This document shows positions 8,285 to 18,072 of a stretch of DNA of 64,000 bases, in pieces. Every line of letters starts with the position of its first letter. Position 1 is the first letter of the stretch. The DNA comes from Mesonia aestuariivivens. GTDB taxonomy: Bacteria > Bacteroidota > Bacteroidia > Flavobacteriales > Flavobacteriaceae. Below the pieces are notes generated by a model. It did no database searches. It saw only the letters and a program-made list of their open reading frames with translations, and had not been told where the DNA came from. Where the stretch lies: NCBI RefSeq assembly GCF_019311235.1, contig NZ_JAHWDF010000013.1, positions 1-64,000 on the forward strand, in the 5' to 3' direction. The translations under genes and the position numbers were made by a program.

Positions 8285-9601
8285 ATGCTTCAAGAATTTC
8301 AACAACATATCAATCTTAAATTTCCAGATATAACCCATGGAAAATCTTTGCTTACCATTAGTGGCGGGATTGATAGTGTGGTTTTAGCCCATTTATGTAA
8401 ACAAATAGGGATTAACTTTAGCTTGGCGCATTGTAATTTTCATCTTCGTGGTGAAGAAAGTAATCAAGATGAAGTTTTTGTTAAAAATTTAGCTAAACAA
8501 TTAGAAGTAGAAGTTTTTACACAAGCCTTTCAAACCGAAGCTTACGCGAAAGATCATCAGCTTTCTACCCAACTAGCGGCAAGAGAACTGCGCTATTCGT
8601 GGTTTTATGAGCTGGCAGCAGTAAATAATTTCGATTATATTTTAACCGCTCACCACGCCAATGATAGTTTAGAAACCTATTTGATAAATACGATTAGAGG
8701 GACAGGAATAAATGGTCTCACCGGTATTCCTGAGCGGAATGATAAAATTGTGCGTCCGTTATTAGTTTTTAGTCGAAATCAGATTGAAGCATTTGCCAAG
8801 CAAAATGAGATTTCTTGGAGAGAAGATAGCTCAAACGCTTCAGATAAATATGTACGCAATAAGATAAGACATCATGTAATTCCGCAATTAACTGAAGAAA
8901 ATCCAAAATTCTTGCAAAGTTTTCAGCAAACTCAACAATATCTAAAAGACACTGCCAGTTTATTAGAAGATTATACGACGATTTTATTTAGCCGCTTAGT
9001 GAAAGAAATTAATGGCAAGTATTTTTTAAATGTGAAAGATGTAAAAGAAACTCCGCATACCAAAGCCGTTTTGTTTCAATTGCTACAGTCTTTTGGATTT
9101 ACGGAGTGGAATGATGTTTACGATTTACTAGCTGCTCAAACCGGTAAAAAAGTGTTTTCAAAAACTCATCAATTGGTGAAAGATCGTGAAGTATTGATTT
9201 TGAGTGCGATTGAAAAAACTAAAGATCAAATCATAACGATTGAAAACGAACAAGCTCATATTCAGTGGGATCACAAGCAAATTTCTATAGAAAATGTATC
9301 TCAAATGAATGGCTTTGGTCAAAACATTGCTTATCTTTCTGCGCAAAAAATAAAATACCCTTTAACCTTAAGAAAATGGCAAGCAGGAGATCGTTTTATT
9401 CCTTTTGGAATGAAAGGAACCAAGAAGTTAAGCGACTTTCTAAAAGATGAAAAGCTTTCACCTCTTGAAAAAGAAAATACTTGGGTGTTAATTTCAGATG
9501 AAAAAATAGCCTGGGTTGTAGGTTATAGAATCGATCAACGCTTTAAAGTAGAACCCCATACAACAACGATACTTAAACTAAATATTACTCATGAGAAATA
9601 A
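8285..9601 (+). CDS. tilS: tRNA(Ile)-lysidine synthetase
   Basis: The 438-residue cytosolic enzyme converts the wobble cytidine of tRNA-Ile(CAU) to lysidine using lysine and ATP, which changes decoding from AUG to AUA. The ATP-pyrophosphatase P-loop SGGIDS is at residues 26-31. The conserved AHHANDSLET and REDSSN..YVRNKIR segments follow, and the C-terminal TilS domain carries LRKWQAGDRFIPFGMKG. The start is consistent with homologues, which begin about 25 residues before the P-loop. The 3' end overlaps the next gene by 11 bp (ATGAGAAATAA), suggesting coupled translation with the DsbD gene. Confidence 0.95.
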   Translation: MLQEFQQHINLKFPDITHGKSLLTISGGIDSVVLAHLCKQIGINFSLAHCNFHLRGEESNQDEVFVKNLAKQLEVEVFTQAFQTEAYAKDHQLSTQLAARELRYSWFYELAAVNNFDYILTAHHANDSLETYLINTIRGTGINGLTGIPERNDKIVRPLLVFSRNQIEAFAKQNEISWREDSSNASDKYVRNKIRHHVIPQLTEENPKFLQSFQQTQQYLKDTASLLEDYTTILFSRLVKEINGKYFLNVKDVKETPHTKAVLFQLLQSFGFTEWNDVYDLLAAQTGKKVFSKTHQLVKDREVLILSAIEKTKDQIITIENEQAHIQWDHKQISIENVSQMNGFGQNIAYLSAQKIKYPLTLRKWQAGDRFIPFGMKGTKKLSDFLKDEKLSPLEKENTWVLISDEKIAWVVGYRIDQRFKVEPHTTTILKLNITHEK

Positions 9602-11633
9602 TTTATTATTCCTATTTCTTACCTTATTTATTACTTCTGTAAATGCTCAATTTGGAACTTCACAAGAAGTGATTAATCCCGTAGAGTGGAGTGGTAGCAT
9701 TAAGGAAACTTCAGCTAATACCTACCAACTTTTATTAGAAGCAGAAATTGAAGAGCATTGGCACGTATATTCTCAAGATACCCCAGAAGGCGGACCGCTA
9801 CCTTTATGGTTTAATTATTTAGATGCAGGGAAAGACTATGAGCTCGTAGGAAAAACTGTTGAAAGTGAATCTGAAACACAATTTAGTGAGATTTTTGGCG
9901 TAAATGAAGTCTATTTTGAAAACAAAGCGAATTTTACACAAGAAATAAAGCTTACCAATGATAATGTTGCTGTGGTAAAAATGGAGCTAAAATATCAGGT
10001 TTGTAAAGAAAGCTGTATTGGTGAAGAATACTACGTTGTTTTTGATCTCAAAAAAGATAAAGTAAAGTTTCTTCAAAATTATGATGAATTTCAAGCCTAT
10101 GGGAATACTTCAGCTAAATCTTCAACAGAAGAAGGAGTATCAGATATGAGTCAAGTAAAACAGTCTGGTGAAGCAATAGTTACCAATATTGATGATGATG
10201 AAGATAAAAGTACCTTAACGATTTTCTTTTTAGCATTTTTCTCAGGTTTCTTAGCTTTACTTACGCCTTGTGTTTTTCCTATGATTCCAATGACTGTAGG
10301 TTTTTTTACCAAACAAAGTAAAACCAGAAGTAAAGGAATTAAAAATGCGCTATTGTATGGTTTTTTTATTGTCGTAATTTATGTGTTGTTAGGGACGCTA
10401 GTCGTAGGAATTTTTGGAGCCGACGCTTTAAATGCACTTTCTACCAATGTCACTTTTAATATCATCTTTTTTATTTTATTAATCATTTTTGCTGCCTCTT
10501 TTTTAGGAGCATTCGAAATAATGTTACCAAATTCATGGGCTAACAAAGTAGATCGACAGGCAGATCGTGGTGGTATTGTGGGTATTTTCTTTATGGCGTT
10601 AGCTTTAGCTATTGTTTCATTTAGCTGTACAGGACCAATTGTGGGTACGCTATTGGTACAGGCGGCTTCTAAAGGAGGAATAGCACCTATTATCGGGATG
10701 TTTGGTTTTTCTTTAGCGATAGCAATACCGTTTGGGTTATTCGCTTTGTTTCCTGCTTGGATGAATACCTTACCACGTTCAGGAGGTTGGTTAAATACCG
10801 TGAAAGTATTTTTAGGATTTTTAGAATTAGCCTTAGCTTTCAAATTTTTATCGAATGCAGATTTAGTACTACAAGCTCACGTATTAGAGCGTGAAATTTT
10901 CTTAGCCATTTGGATTGCAATATTCGGAACTCTTGCTTTTTATCTCTTCGGAAAAATTAAATTACCTCATGATTCTGAGCTTCCACATATTTCTGTTGGG
11001 AGATTAAGTCTAGGTTTGGTGATATTAATTTTTACTATTTATTTAATTCCGGGACTTTGGGGAGCACCTTTAAAAATTATTAGTGGTTTTGCACCGCCTA
11101 TGAATTATAGTGAAGCTCCTTACGGTGTGGGTTACTCTAAAGCTAGTGGAGGTGCTACTACTTCTATGAAAGATTTCCCAGAACACGCAAAACTGGGCGC
11201 ACAAGATATTATTACTTTTGAAGATTACGACCAAGGTATGGCTTATGCCAAAGCAAAAAACCTTCCGGTTTTATTAGATTTTACAGGTTATGCTTGTATT
11301 AATTGTAGGAAAATGGAAGAGCGTGTGTGGAGTGAACCACAAGTATTAAGTAAACTGAAAAATGAAATGGTATTAATCTCTCTTTATGTAGATTCAAAAA
11401 AGAACTTACCAGAAAATGAACAGTATACTAGCGAAACCACCGGAAAACGAATACGCACCGTTGGTAATAAATGGAGTGATTTTCAAATACGAAAATATGG
11501 AGCCAATGCACAACCTTATTATATTATGTTGAATAATGAGGAGGAACGTTTAAACGAGCCGGTAGGCTATACGCCAGACGTTGAAGCGTACTCGGCTTGG
11601 TTGCAAAAAGGAATCACCAATTATAAAGAATAA
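9591..11633 (+). CDS. dsbD: DsbD-type thiol:disulfide interchange protein
   Basis: The 680-residue inner-membrane protein carries reducing power from the cytoplasm to the periplasm. It has a signal peptide ending near VNAQ and an N-terminal immunoglobulin-like domain whose cysteines are Cys138 and Cys142. A membrane domain of about eight helices follows (about 205-480), with TPCVFPM and SCTGP holding the membrane cysteine pair. The C-terminal thioredoxin-like domain has Cys569-Ile-Asn-Cys572. The order of the three domains is that of full-length DsbD, slightly longer than the E. coli protein. It is translationally coupled to tilS. Likely clients are cytochrome c maturation and periplasmic disulfide isomerases, none of which is in the window. 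Confidence 0.92.
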   Translation: MRNNLLFLFLTLFITSVNAQFGTSQEVINPVEWSGSIKETSANTYQLLLEAEIEEHWHVYSQDTPEGGPLPLWFNYLDAGKDYELVGKTVESESETQFSEIFGVNEVYFENKANFTQEIKLTNDNVAVVKMELKYQVCKESCIGEEYYVVFDLKKDKVKFLQNYDEFQAYGNTSAKSSTEEGVSDMSQVKQSGEAIVTNIDDDEDKSTLTIFFLAFFSGFLALLTPCVFPMIPMTVGFFTKQSKTRSKGIKNALLYGFFIVVIYVLLGTLVVGIFGADALNALSTNVTFNIIFFILLIIFAASFLGAFEIMLPNSWANKVDRQADRGGIVGIFFMALALAIVSFSCTGPIVGTLLVQAASKGGIAPIIGMFGFSLAIAIPFGLFALFPAWMNTLPRSGGWLNTVKVFLGFLELALAFKFLSNADLVLQAHVLEREIFLAIWIAIFGTLAFYLFGKIKLPHDSELPHISVGRLSLGLVILIFTIYLIPGLWGAPLKIISGFAPPMNYSEAPYGVGYSKASGGATTSMKDFPEHAKLGAQDIITFEDYDQGMAYAKAKNLPVLLDFTGYACINCRKMEERVWSEPQVLSKLKNEMVLISLYVDSKKNLPENEQYTSETTGKRIRTVGNKWSDFQIRKYGANAQPYYIMLNNEEERLNEPVGYTPDVEAYSAWLQKGITNYKE

Positions 11634-12030
11634 TTTACAGGTGATCGCAAGGTTAAGTAGATTGACTGTTAATTTCAAAACTTAGCTCATCTACATATAG
11701 AATTGCTTACTGTCGGTATAAATATTTCTACAGGTTCACTCGTTTGGTGAGCCTGTAATGTTTTATGATAGTTAGTTAAGTAATCTTTTTTATTTTCGGT
11801 GACCGCATAGTTAAAAATTACCAATGGGTTGTAAGCACTCTTCAAGTGAAGTTTTCAACAATACCACTTTCCTTTTTTATGTATTGAATCAATTCTGTAT
11901 CGTATTTTATGATCACATTTGGTAGATTACCATTGCTGCGGAATCTTATTATTATTGGAAGAATATGCTAAAAAACCTAAAAATAATACGACGCTAGACC
12001 TTGTAAAATCACGTAATATTATTTTAATAG
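11634..12030. other. 397-bp gap with no convincing gene
   Basis: The gap lies between two convergent genes. It contains a terminator-like hairpin near its left end. On the minus strand about 34 codons (roughly 11870-11970) stay open, with a neighbouring stretch in another frame that could encode a further short tail. On the plus strand about 30 codons stay open into the COG3014-like gene. These could be remains of a decayed gene, but none has a start and I recognise none of them. Confidence 0.5.
11730..11757 (+). terminator. Hairpin downstream of dsbD
   Basis: The arms ACAGGTTCAC and GTGAGCCTGT (one G-T pair) enclose TCGTTTG. It lies 96 bp after the dsbD stop. The following bases (AATGTTTTAT) are only moderately T-rich. 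Confidence 0.55.
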
Positions 12031-13518
12031 TTACTTGTCGTTTAGTGTAGAAATAGAATCTTTTGATGAAGAAGCTTTCTTTTCTAGTTCATCTTGTTGA
12101 ATCTTAAATTGAGGCTTAACATAATTAGAGGTAGCTCTTCCTACATCATAATAACTTTGCAGTTGCAAGCCTTTTTTATACGGAATACTAATGGTATCTC
12201 TATCGGTAGCATTTCCATATTTTTCAATAATAAACGTATTTTTAGTTTGTTCTTTAAGAGGAACCCTGACATAGCTAATAGTGGCTGGTAACGTTTGCCA
12301 GTTTCGAGTATCAGCTTTTTCGGTAGCAGCACCTGCAATATCTGCACTTGCTTTTATAAGTTCTTCGGCATCATCACCCAATAATTGTTTGGCAATTGCT
12401 CCCAAACCTGCACTCGTTGCCTTTTTAGCTCCAACTCTTAAAGCAATATCTACAGCTTCACGCAACATTCTATCGTGAAGGGTTTGTCTGGCAATAGGAT
12501 AAAAATCTTCTACCAATTCAAAAGATTTTTGCTGATTGTTAAATGTTATATGCGCGCCTTTGTAAAAGCTTTCGCGCTGAACGTATTTAGGAATAGCAAT
12601 AGATGTAATACCCAAATTTGTCCCTGGTGGAATAGGAATAAAAATAGGGAAATCTGGATCGTCTACAGCAATAAAAGCTCCGTCAACAGCCGTGATTTGC
12701 GTTTGATCTTTTGCCGGCCCTAAACCATTTTCCCAGAAAATAATAGCTTCTGCAGGATGAGGTTGAATATCAGCATCCGTTAAATTAAATTGCTTTGTAT
12801 AAGATTTGTATTCTTGCGTAAACCCTAATTGTTTAGAAGTTCTTACGAGGTCTTTTTGCAGTTGAAGCGGTAATGAAACTCCATAATATGAATTGTTATT
12901 TGCCGCATACAGTTCTTCGGCATTTCGGTAAGCAATAAATGCATTGTTAACATCACCAGTAGCTTCATATAAAAGTCCTTGTAAGATTTGTGCAAAAGCG
13001 TCTTCAGTGTATTTATTTTTATTCTTTTTGTATTTTTGGTTAAGTTGTTGCAGCTTAATATTTATACGTTTAGCTTCAACTAAAGCTTCGTTAGGCATTC
13101 CCAATTGAAAATAATTGAGCGCCATATAATAATGAATCATCACCTTCTCAAAATCTTCACCTTTGTAAGGTGCCGCCATGGGATTGGTGAGTTTTGCGGC
13201 AATCGCTTGACCAGCATTTGTTTTAATATTATCATCGATTAAAACATAGGCCTGCTCGAAGAGCTGATTACTTTCTTTAAATTTACCATTCATATGTTCT
13301 ACTTTACCTTTTTCCATGAGGTAGAGCAGGTGGTTTCTTTTTTTAGAAAGAAATTTATTGTCTTCTATTAAGGTGACGGCTTTAGTGAAATTTCTATGGT
13401 AAACTTCATTCTGAAATTCAAGAGAGCGATCATTATAAGTAATTCCGCAAGAATTTAGTAAGCATACAAAAACTCCTACGGAAATACTTTTTAACCAAAA
13501 TTTGGTTGGTATAGGCAT
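12031..13518 (-). CDS. COG3014-like lipoprotein with TPR-like helices
   Basis: The 495-residue protein has a lipoprotein signal (lipobox cysteine about residue 24, LLNSC). The N-terminal half is helical and tetratricopeptide-like (RNHLLYLMEKGKVEHMNG, then MIHYYMALNYFQLG, then ILQGLLYEATGD). The C-terminal half, from about residue 260, is beta-rich with conserved segments such as REAVDIALRVGAKK. It looks like the COG3014 group of envelope proteins of unknown function. It follows the LpoB-like gene by 12 bp on the same strand, and such pairing suggests a joint role in the cell envelope. It has no enzyme motif. The C-terminal tail is Lys/Ser-rich. Confidence 0.65.
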   Translation of the reverse strand: MPIPTKFWLKSISVGVFVCLLNSCGITYNDRSLEFQNEVYHRNFTKAVTLIEDNKFLSKKRNHLLYLMEKGKVEHMNGKFKESNQLFEQAYVLIDDNIKTNAGQAIAAKLTNPMAAPYKGEDFEKVMIHYYMALNYFQLGMPNEALVEAKRINIKLQQLNQKYKKNKNKYTEDAFAQILQGLLYEATGDVNNAFIAYRNAEELYAANNNSYYGVSLPLQLQKDLVRTSKQLGFTQEYKSYTKQFNLTDADIQPHPAEAIIFWENGLGPAKDQTQITAVDGAFIAVDDPDFPIFIPIPPGTNLGITSIAIPKYVQRESFYKGAHITFNNQQKSFELVEDFYPIARQTLHDRMLREAVDIALRVGAKKATSAGLGAIAKQLLGDDAEELIKASADIAGAATEKADTRNWQTLPATISYVRVPLKEQTKNTFIIEKYGNATDRDTISIPYKKGLQLQSYYDVGRATSNYVKPQFKIQQDELEKKASSSKDSISTLNDK

Positions 13519-13530
13519 AAATGAATTTAC

Positions 13531-14118
13531 TTAGTTAACCAGCTTTTTAATTTTTTTATCACCAATCCAAACTTTCTCGTTGGTTTCTAAATTGGTTAAC
13601 TCTAAATCTACTTGGTAATAAATAGCTTTGTCTTTTTTGTATTGATCTACAATTGAATTAACAGTTCCTTGCAGCATAAAATCTGCTCCCTGCTCTAATC
13701 CAAATTTTTTCATACTTGAAGCAGAAGAATAGTTTTGTTGGTCTGCACGTTCCGCTCTAATCTCTTCACGCATAGGTCCGGCTTGTACTAGACGCATTTT
13801 ACTACTATTGATAATGGCTTTTTCAATATCTTTTGAAAAGGTTTCTGTAGCGATATGTTCGTGAGATTTATTAGTAATCATGCCAACAATAAGTACGGGA
13901 GCTTCACCGCCATTTTGCGAGATAAAAGAATTATGCCAAGGGTGAGCCATCATTTCGCTAGTGATTTCTTCCGCAGTTAATCGAGAATCGGTATCGTTCC
14001 ATCTACCACTAAGATCGGTTACGGTATCTTCACTCACACGAGTAACTTTTTGACCACAACTTATTACAGTAATAGAAATTAAAAATAGAATAGCGTAAAG
14101 TGAAAAATGTTTTTTCAT
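13531..14118 (-). CDS. LpoB-like penicillin-binding protein activator lipoprotein
   Basis: The 195-residue lipoprotein has its lipobox cysteine at about residue 21 (VISC). The mature part matches the LpoB/COG3417 pattern: DLSGRWND near the start, PVLIVGMITNKSHEHI, a helix FSKDIEKAIINS, then GADFMLQGTVNSIVDQ and a final strand NEKVWIGDKKIKKL. In gamma-proteobacteria LpoB activates peptidoglycan synthase PBP1B from the outer membrane; whether it does so here is inferred from the family only. It is the first gene of a two-gene minus-strand unit with the COG3014-like protein. Confidence 0.75.
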   Translation of the reverse strand: MKKHFSLYAILFLISITVISCGQKVTRVSEDTVTDLSGRWNDTDSRLTAEEITSEMMAHPWHNSFISQNGGEAPVLIVGMITNKSHEHIATETFSKDIEKAIINSSKMRLVQAGPMREEIRAERADQQNYSSASSMKKFGLEQGADFMLQGTVNSIVDQYKKDKAIYYQVDLELTNLETNEKVWIGDKKIKKLVN

Positions 14119-14298
14119 AGTATTTTTTGATTAATGATTTAAACACTTCTAAAGTAATTAATATTTTATAAAAATTAAGGACTAAAATTTATTTTTAAAT
14201 AGTTGATATATAGTTTTTTATTGATTTATTGGTAATTCTGAAGATTTTTTCTGAATTGAATTTGTACTATATTTAAGCGATTTTTAAAAATAAATTGA

Positions 14299-16155
14299 AT
14301 GAACATCCACTTAAAAAATTTAATCCTACTAATAATCACATTTTTTTCACTTCAAATTGTTGCGCAAAGCGATTATAAAGTTAAAGAACATTATACCAAG
14401 CAAGCGGTAGATATAGAAATGCGTGACGGTATTAAATTACATACGACCATATACTCACCAAAAGACACCTCGAAAAAATATCCTATATTAATGCAGAGAA
14501 CACCATATAGTTCTAAACCTTACGGTAAAGAAGAGTTTCGCTCTAAAATAGGTCCTAATCAATTTTTAATGAAAGAAGGTAATATTATCGTTTACCAAGA
14601 TGTTCGTGGACGTTGGATGAGTGAAGGCGATTACGATAATATGCGACCTTATATACCAAATAAAAAAGGAAAAGAGATCGACGAAGCCAGCGATACTTAC
14701 GATACCATCGAATGGTTAATTAATAATGTCGAAAACAATAACGGTAATGTAGGTACTTGGGGAATTTCTTATCCTGGTTTTTACACTTCTTATTCGTTAT
14801 TATCGGGACATCCTGCCTTAAAAGCAGCTTCACCACAAGCTAGTATTTCTGATTTCTTTTTCGATGATTTTCATCATAATGGCGCTTATTTATTGAGTTA
14901 CTTTATGGCAACCGCCTTATTTGGAAATCAAACCCAAGCACCAACCACAGAGTCTTGGTATACTTTTCCTAAACTTCCTAGTAAAGATCAATACCAATTT
15001 TTTTTAGATCATACACCAATTAACCAATTAGATGAATACTATCTCGATAATTTTTTCTGGGATCAGTTGAGTGATCATCCTAGTTACGATAAGTTTTGGC
15101 AAGACCGCGGACTCATTCAGCATTTAAAAGAAACGAATATTAAAACAGCCGTGATGTATGTAGGTGGTTTTTTTGATGCTGAAGATTTATACGGTCCATT
15201 CCAGAGCTACAAAGCTATTGAAGAAAATAGCAATAATTACAATACCATAGTCTATGGGCCTTGGAGTCACGGAGACTGGGCAGGAAGTAAAAAACGTCAA
15301 GCGGTAGGAAATGTTTATTTTGGAGACGATATTTCAGAAAATTATCAGCGTGATGTGGAGACCAAGTTCTTTAATTATTTTTTGAAAGAAGAAGGAAAAC
15401 CTAAGAATTCACCATTATCAGAAGCGATGATGTTTGATACCGGAAGCCACGAGTGGACTTCTTTTGAGGCATGGCCACCGAAGGCAGTAAAAAAGAAAAC
15501 TTATTACTTAGGCGATCATCAACAGCTAAAATCGTTACCTAATAAAGCTTACGAAAATAAATTTATAAGTGATCCTCAGAAACCGGTTCCGTATTCAGAA
15601 GATATAAAAATTGTATTTACCCCTAGAAAATACATGACCGACGATCAACGTTTTGCAGCAAGAAGACCCGATGTATTGGTTTATGAAACAGAAGTTTTAG
15701 AAAACGATATGACGATGGCAGGAGAAATTGAAGCGAAATTAAATGTTGCCACCACCGGAACCGATGCCGATTGGGTGGTGAAAGTGATCGATGTTTATCC
15801 TGCAGATGCTCAAGATACCGAAGAAGTACAAGATCATTTAAAAATGTCTAATTACCACATGATGGTGAGAAGTGAAGTTTTACCAGCAAGATTTAGAAAT
15901 AGTTTTGAGAAAGCTGAAGCTAGTATTCCTAATCAGAAAACAGCTATCGATTTTACATTACAAGGCATTTATCATACCTTTAAAAAAGGACATAAAATTC
16001 AAATTCAGGTGCAGAGTACTTGGTTCCCTTTAATCAATTTAAATCCACAAACTTTTGTGCCCAATATATTTGAAGCTGAAAAAACAGATTATAAAAAGCA
16101 AACACATACTGTTTATGGTGATTCTTCTATAGAATTTATGATGTTAGAAAAATAA
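14299..16155 (+). CDS. CocE/NonD (S15) family exported hydrolase
   Basis: The 618-residue protein has an N-terminal signal peptide ending about VAQ (residue 23). The alpha/beta-hydrolase domain has the nucleophile elbow GISYPG with Ser157, the oxyanion segment QRTPYSSKPYG and a catalytic His in YGPWSHGDW. The C-terminal beta-sandwich (about 400-618), typical of X-Pro dipeptidyl-peptidase C domains, follows. The family cleaves acyl bonds in peptides (X-Pro dipeptidyl peptidases), glutaryl amides or esters, and the sequence does not decide between these. It is followed after 6 bp by a DUF885 peptidase gene, which favours a peptidase role in the periplasm. Confidence 0.85.
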   Translation: MNIHLKNLILLIITFFSLQIVAQSDYKVKEHYTKQAVDIEMRDGIKLHTTIYSPKDTSKKYPILMQRTPYSSKPYGKEEFRSKIGPNQFLMKEGNIIVYQDVRGRWMSEGDYDNMRPYIPNKKGKEIDEASDTYDTIEWLINNVENNNGNVGTWGISYPGFYTSYSLLSGHPALKAASPQASISDFFFDDFHHNGAYLLSYFMATALFGNQTQAPTTESWYTFPKLPSKDQYQFFLDHTPINQLDEYYLDNFFWDQLSDHPSYDKFWQDRGLIQHLKETNIKTAVMYVGGFFDAEDLYGPFQSYKAIEENSNNYNTIVYGPWSHGDWAGSKKRQAVGNVYFGDDISENYQRDVETKFFNYFLKEEGKPKNSPLSEAMMFDTGSHEWTSFEAWPPKAVKKKTYYLGDHQQLKSLPNKAYENKFISDPQKPVPYSEDIKIVFTPRKYMTDDQRFAARRPDVLVYETEVLENDMTMAGEIEAKLNVATTGTDADWVVKVIDVYPADAQDTEEVQDHLKMSNYHMMVRSEVLPARFRNSFEKAEASIPNQKTAIDFTLQGIYHTFKKGHKIQIQVQSTWFPLINLNPQTFVPNIFEAEKTDYKKQTHTVYGDSSIEFMMLEK

Positions 16156-16161
16156 AACTAG

Positions 16162-18000
16162 ATGAAATTAAAGTTGAAAGATATATTGATTTTAGCTGTT
16201 TTTGGGCTTCTTCTTTCTTGTAAAGATAAGCCTAAGAAAAGTGAAATGAATAAAGCTGAAATAGAACAAGAAGCCGAACAGCTACATACATTTTTTAAAA
16301 AGACCTACGAAGAAGATTTAGCAGATTCTCCTATGATGCAAACGCAAATAGGCTTAAAAACTAATTATGGAAAATGGGATGATTTTTCACACACTAAATA
16401 CCCTAAAGATTTAGAAAAAGCAAAAATAAGGTTAGCTTACATGAATGATAGTATTAATACCAATGCGCTTTCAGCTGCAGATCAACTAAGCTATCAATTG
16501 ATGAAAGGAGAACTCCAGCATCAAATAGATGATTATCAGTATAGATTTTATAACTACCCAATTAATCAGATGGGAGGTTACCATACAAGTTTGCCAGCTT
16601 TTCTTATTAATCAGCACCAAGTAGATTCTGTAATTGATGCCATTGCTTATATTGAAAGATTAAACGGATTAAAAAAAGTTTTTGAAGATGTGATTAATAC
16701 GATGCAAATACGAGAGAAAAACGGAATTTTACCTCCAAAATTTGTATTTACGAAAGTCTTAGAAGATGCTAAAAATGTAATTACTGGAAAACCTTTTAGT
16801 AATTCTAAAGAAAATAGCGTCTTGTTGCAAGATTTTTCAGATAAAATTGAAGAATTATCAATTCCTAAAAAAAGAAAGCAAGAATTATTAGTTCAAGCAA
16901 AATTAGTCTTGCTTGAAAAGGTAAAACCTGCTTACCAAAATTTAATCAACACCTTAGAAGATGAAGATCAACGAGCTACTTCAGATCATGGAGTTTGGAA
17001 GTTTCCTAAAGGAAAAGAATACTATCAAAATCGCTTAAATCGATATACCACGACCAACTATTCAGCAGACAAAATACATGCTATTGGGTTAGAAGAAGTC
17101 GCTCGCATTCATAACGAAATGAAAGCGATTATGCAGCAGGTTAATTTTAAAGGATCTTTAAAAGATTTTTTTAAATTTATGCAAGAAAATCCCCAGTTTT
17201 ACTACGAACAAAATGAAGAAGGAAAAGCTGCTTATTTGAATAAAGCAACATCAATTATTGATGAGATGCGTTCTCATTTAGATGAACTTTTTATTACAAA
17301 ACCTACCGCTAAATTGGTGGTAAAACCCGTAGAAGCATTTCGAGAGAAAAGTACGGGCTTAGCATTTTATCAACGACCAGCACTAGACGGTTCTCGACCA
17401 GGTACTTATTATGTGAATTTATATGATATGAAAGCCGCTTCTAAATATCAAATGGAAGCTTTAGCTTATCACGAGGGGATTCCTGGGCATCATATGCAAA
17501 TTGCGATTGCCCAAGAATTAGATAGTATTCCTGAGTTTAGAAAACATTTATTTTATGGAGCCTATATTGAAGGTTGGGGGTTGTATAGTGAGCTTTTACC
17601 TAAAGAAATAGGATACTATAAAGACCCTTATTCAGATTTTGGTCGGTTAACTGCAGAATTATGGAGAGCTTGCCGTTTAGTAGTAGATACGGGCATTCAT
17701 GCTAAAAAATGGACACGAGAGCGAGCTATTCAATACTATAAAGACAATACACCAAATGCCGAAAGTGATTGTATTAAAATGGTAGATAGGCATATTGTAT
17801 TGCCTGGACAGGCCACTTCTTACAAAATCGGGATGATTAAAATTTTAAATTTACGAGCTAAAGCTAAAAAAGCTTTAGGAGAAGATTTTGATATTCGAGA
17901 ATTTCATGAAGTTGTTTTAACCAATGGTGTATTACCTTTAAATATATTAGAAACTTTAATAGAAGATTATATCGAACGTAAGAAAGCTGATACTTTTTAA
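16162..18000 (+). CDS. DUF885 family metallopeptidase lipoprotein
   Basis: The 612-residue protein has a lipoprotein signal (LLLSC, Cys20). The DUF885 family is related to M2/M3-like metallopeptidases. The HEGIPGHHMQ motif starts at residue 437 and supplies the likely zinc ligands and catalytic Glu438, and the following GAYIEGWGLYSE segment supplies the third ligand glutamate. Typical DUF885 surroundings are visible: the helical N-terminal half and the C-terminal ATSYKIGMIKIL. It forms a two-gene unit with the upstream S15-type hydrolase, suggesting joint turnover of imported or periplasmic peptides. The substrate is unknown. Confidence 0.82.
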   Translation: MKLKLKDILILAVFGLLLSCKDKPKKSEMNKAEIEQEAEQLHTFFKKTYEEDLADSPMMQTQIGLKTNYGKWDDFSHTKYPKDLEKAKIRLAYMNDSINTNALSAADQLSYQLMKGELQHQIDDYQYRFYNYPINQMGGYHTSLPAFLINQHQVDSVIDAIAYIERLNGLKKVFEDVINTMQIREKNGILPPKFVFTKVLEDAKNVITGKPFSNSKENSVLLQDFSDKIEELSIPKKRKQELLVQAKLVLLEKVKPAYQNLINTLEDEDQRATSDHGVWKFPKGKEYYQNRLNRYTTTNYSADKIHAIGLEEVARIHNEMKAIMQQVNFKGSLKDFFKFMQENPQFYYEQNEEGKAAYLNKATSIIDEMRSHLDELFITKPTAKLVVKPVEAFREKSTGLAFYQRPALDGSRPGTYYVNLYDMKAASKYQMEALAYHEGIPGHHMQIAIAQELDSIPEFRKHLFYGAYIEGWGLYSELLPKEIGYYKDPYSDFGRLTAELWRACRLVVDTGIHAKKWTRERAIQYYKDNTPNAESDCIKMVDRHIVLPGQATSYKIGMIKILNLRAKAKKALGEDFDIREFHEVVLTNGVLPLNILETLIEDYIERKKADTF

Positions 18001-18018
18001 TTTTTTGAGTATTACAAA

Positions 18019-18059
18019 TAAAAAAGAGAAGCTTATTATAATAAGCTTCTCTTTTTTTA
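18019..18059. terminator. Bidirectional terminator
   Basis: AAAAAAGAGAAGCTTATTAT and its complement form a nearly perfect stem of about 18 bp with A and T runs outside on both sides. It separates the convergent DUF885 gene and the minus-strand amylase gene, so it can serve both. Confidence 0.88.
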
Positions 18060-18072
18060 TAAATTATAAATT

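Noticed and set aside
10379-10843. Long frame on the strand opposite dsbD
   Set aside because: It lies inside the dsbD coding sequence and has low-complexity content (Lys/Asn/Pro/Ile-rich), as expected of an antisense shadow.
11634-12030. A hidden gene in the gap after dsbD
   Set aside because: Only short open stretches without starts in different frames are present. At most they are remnants.
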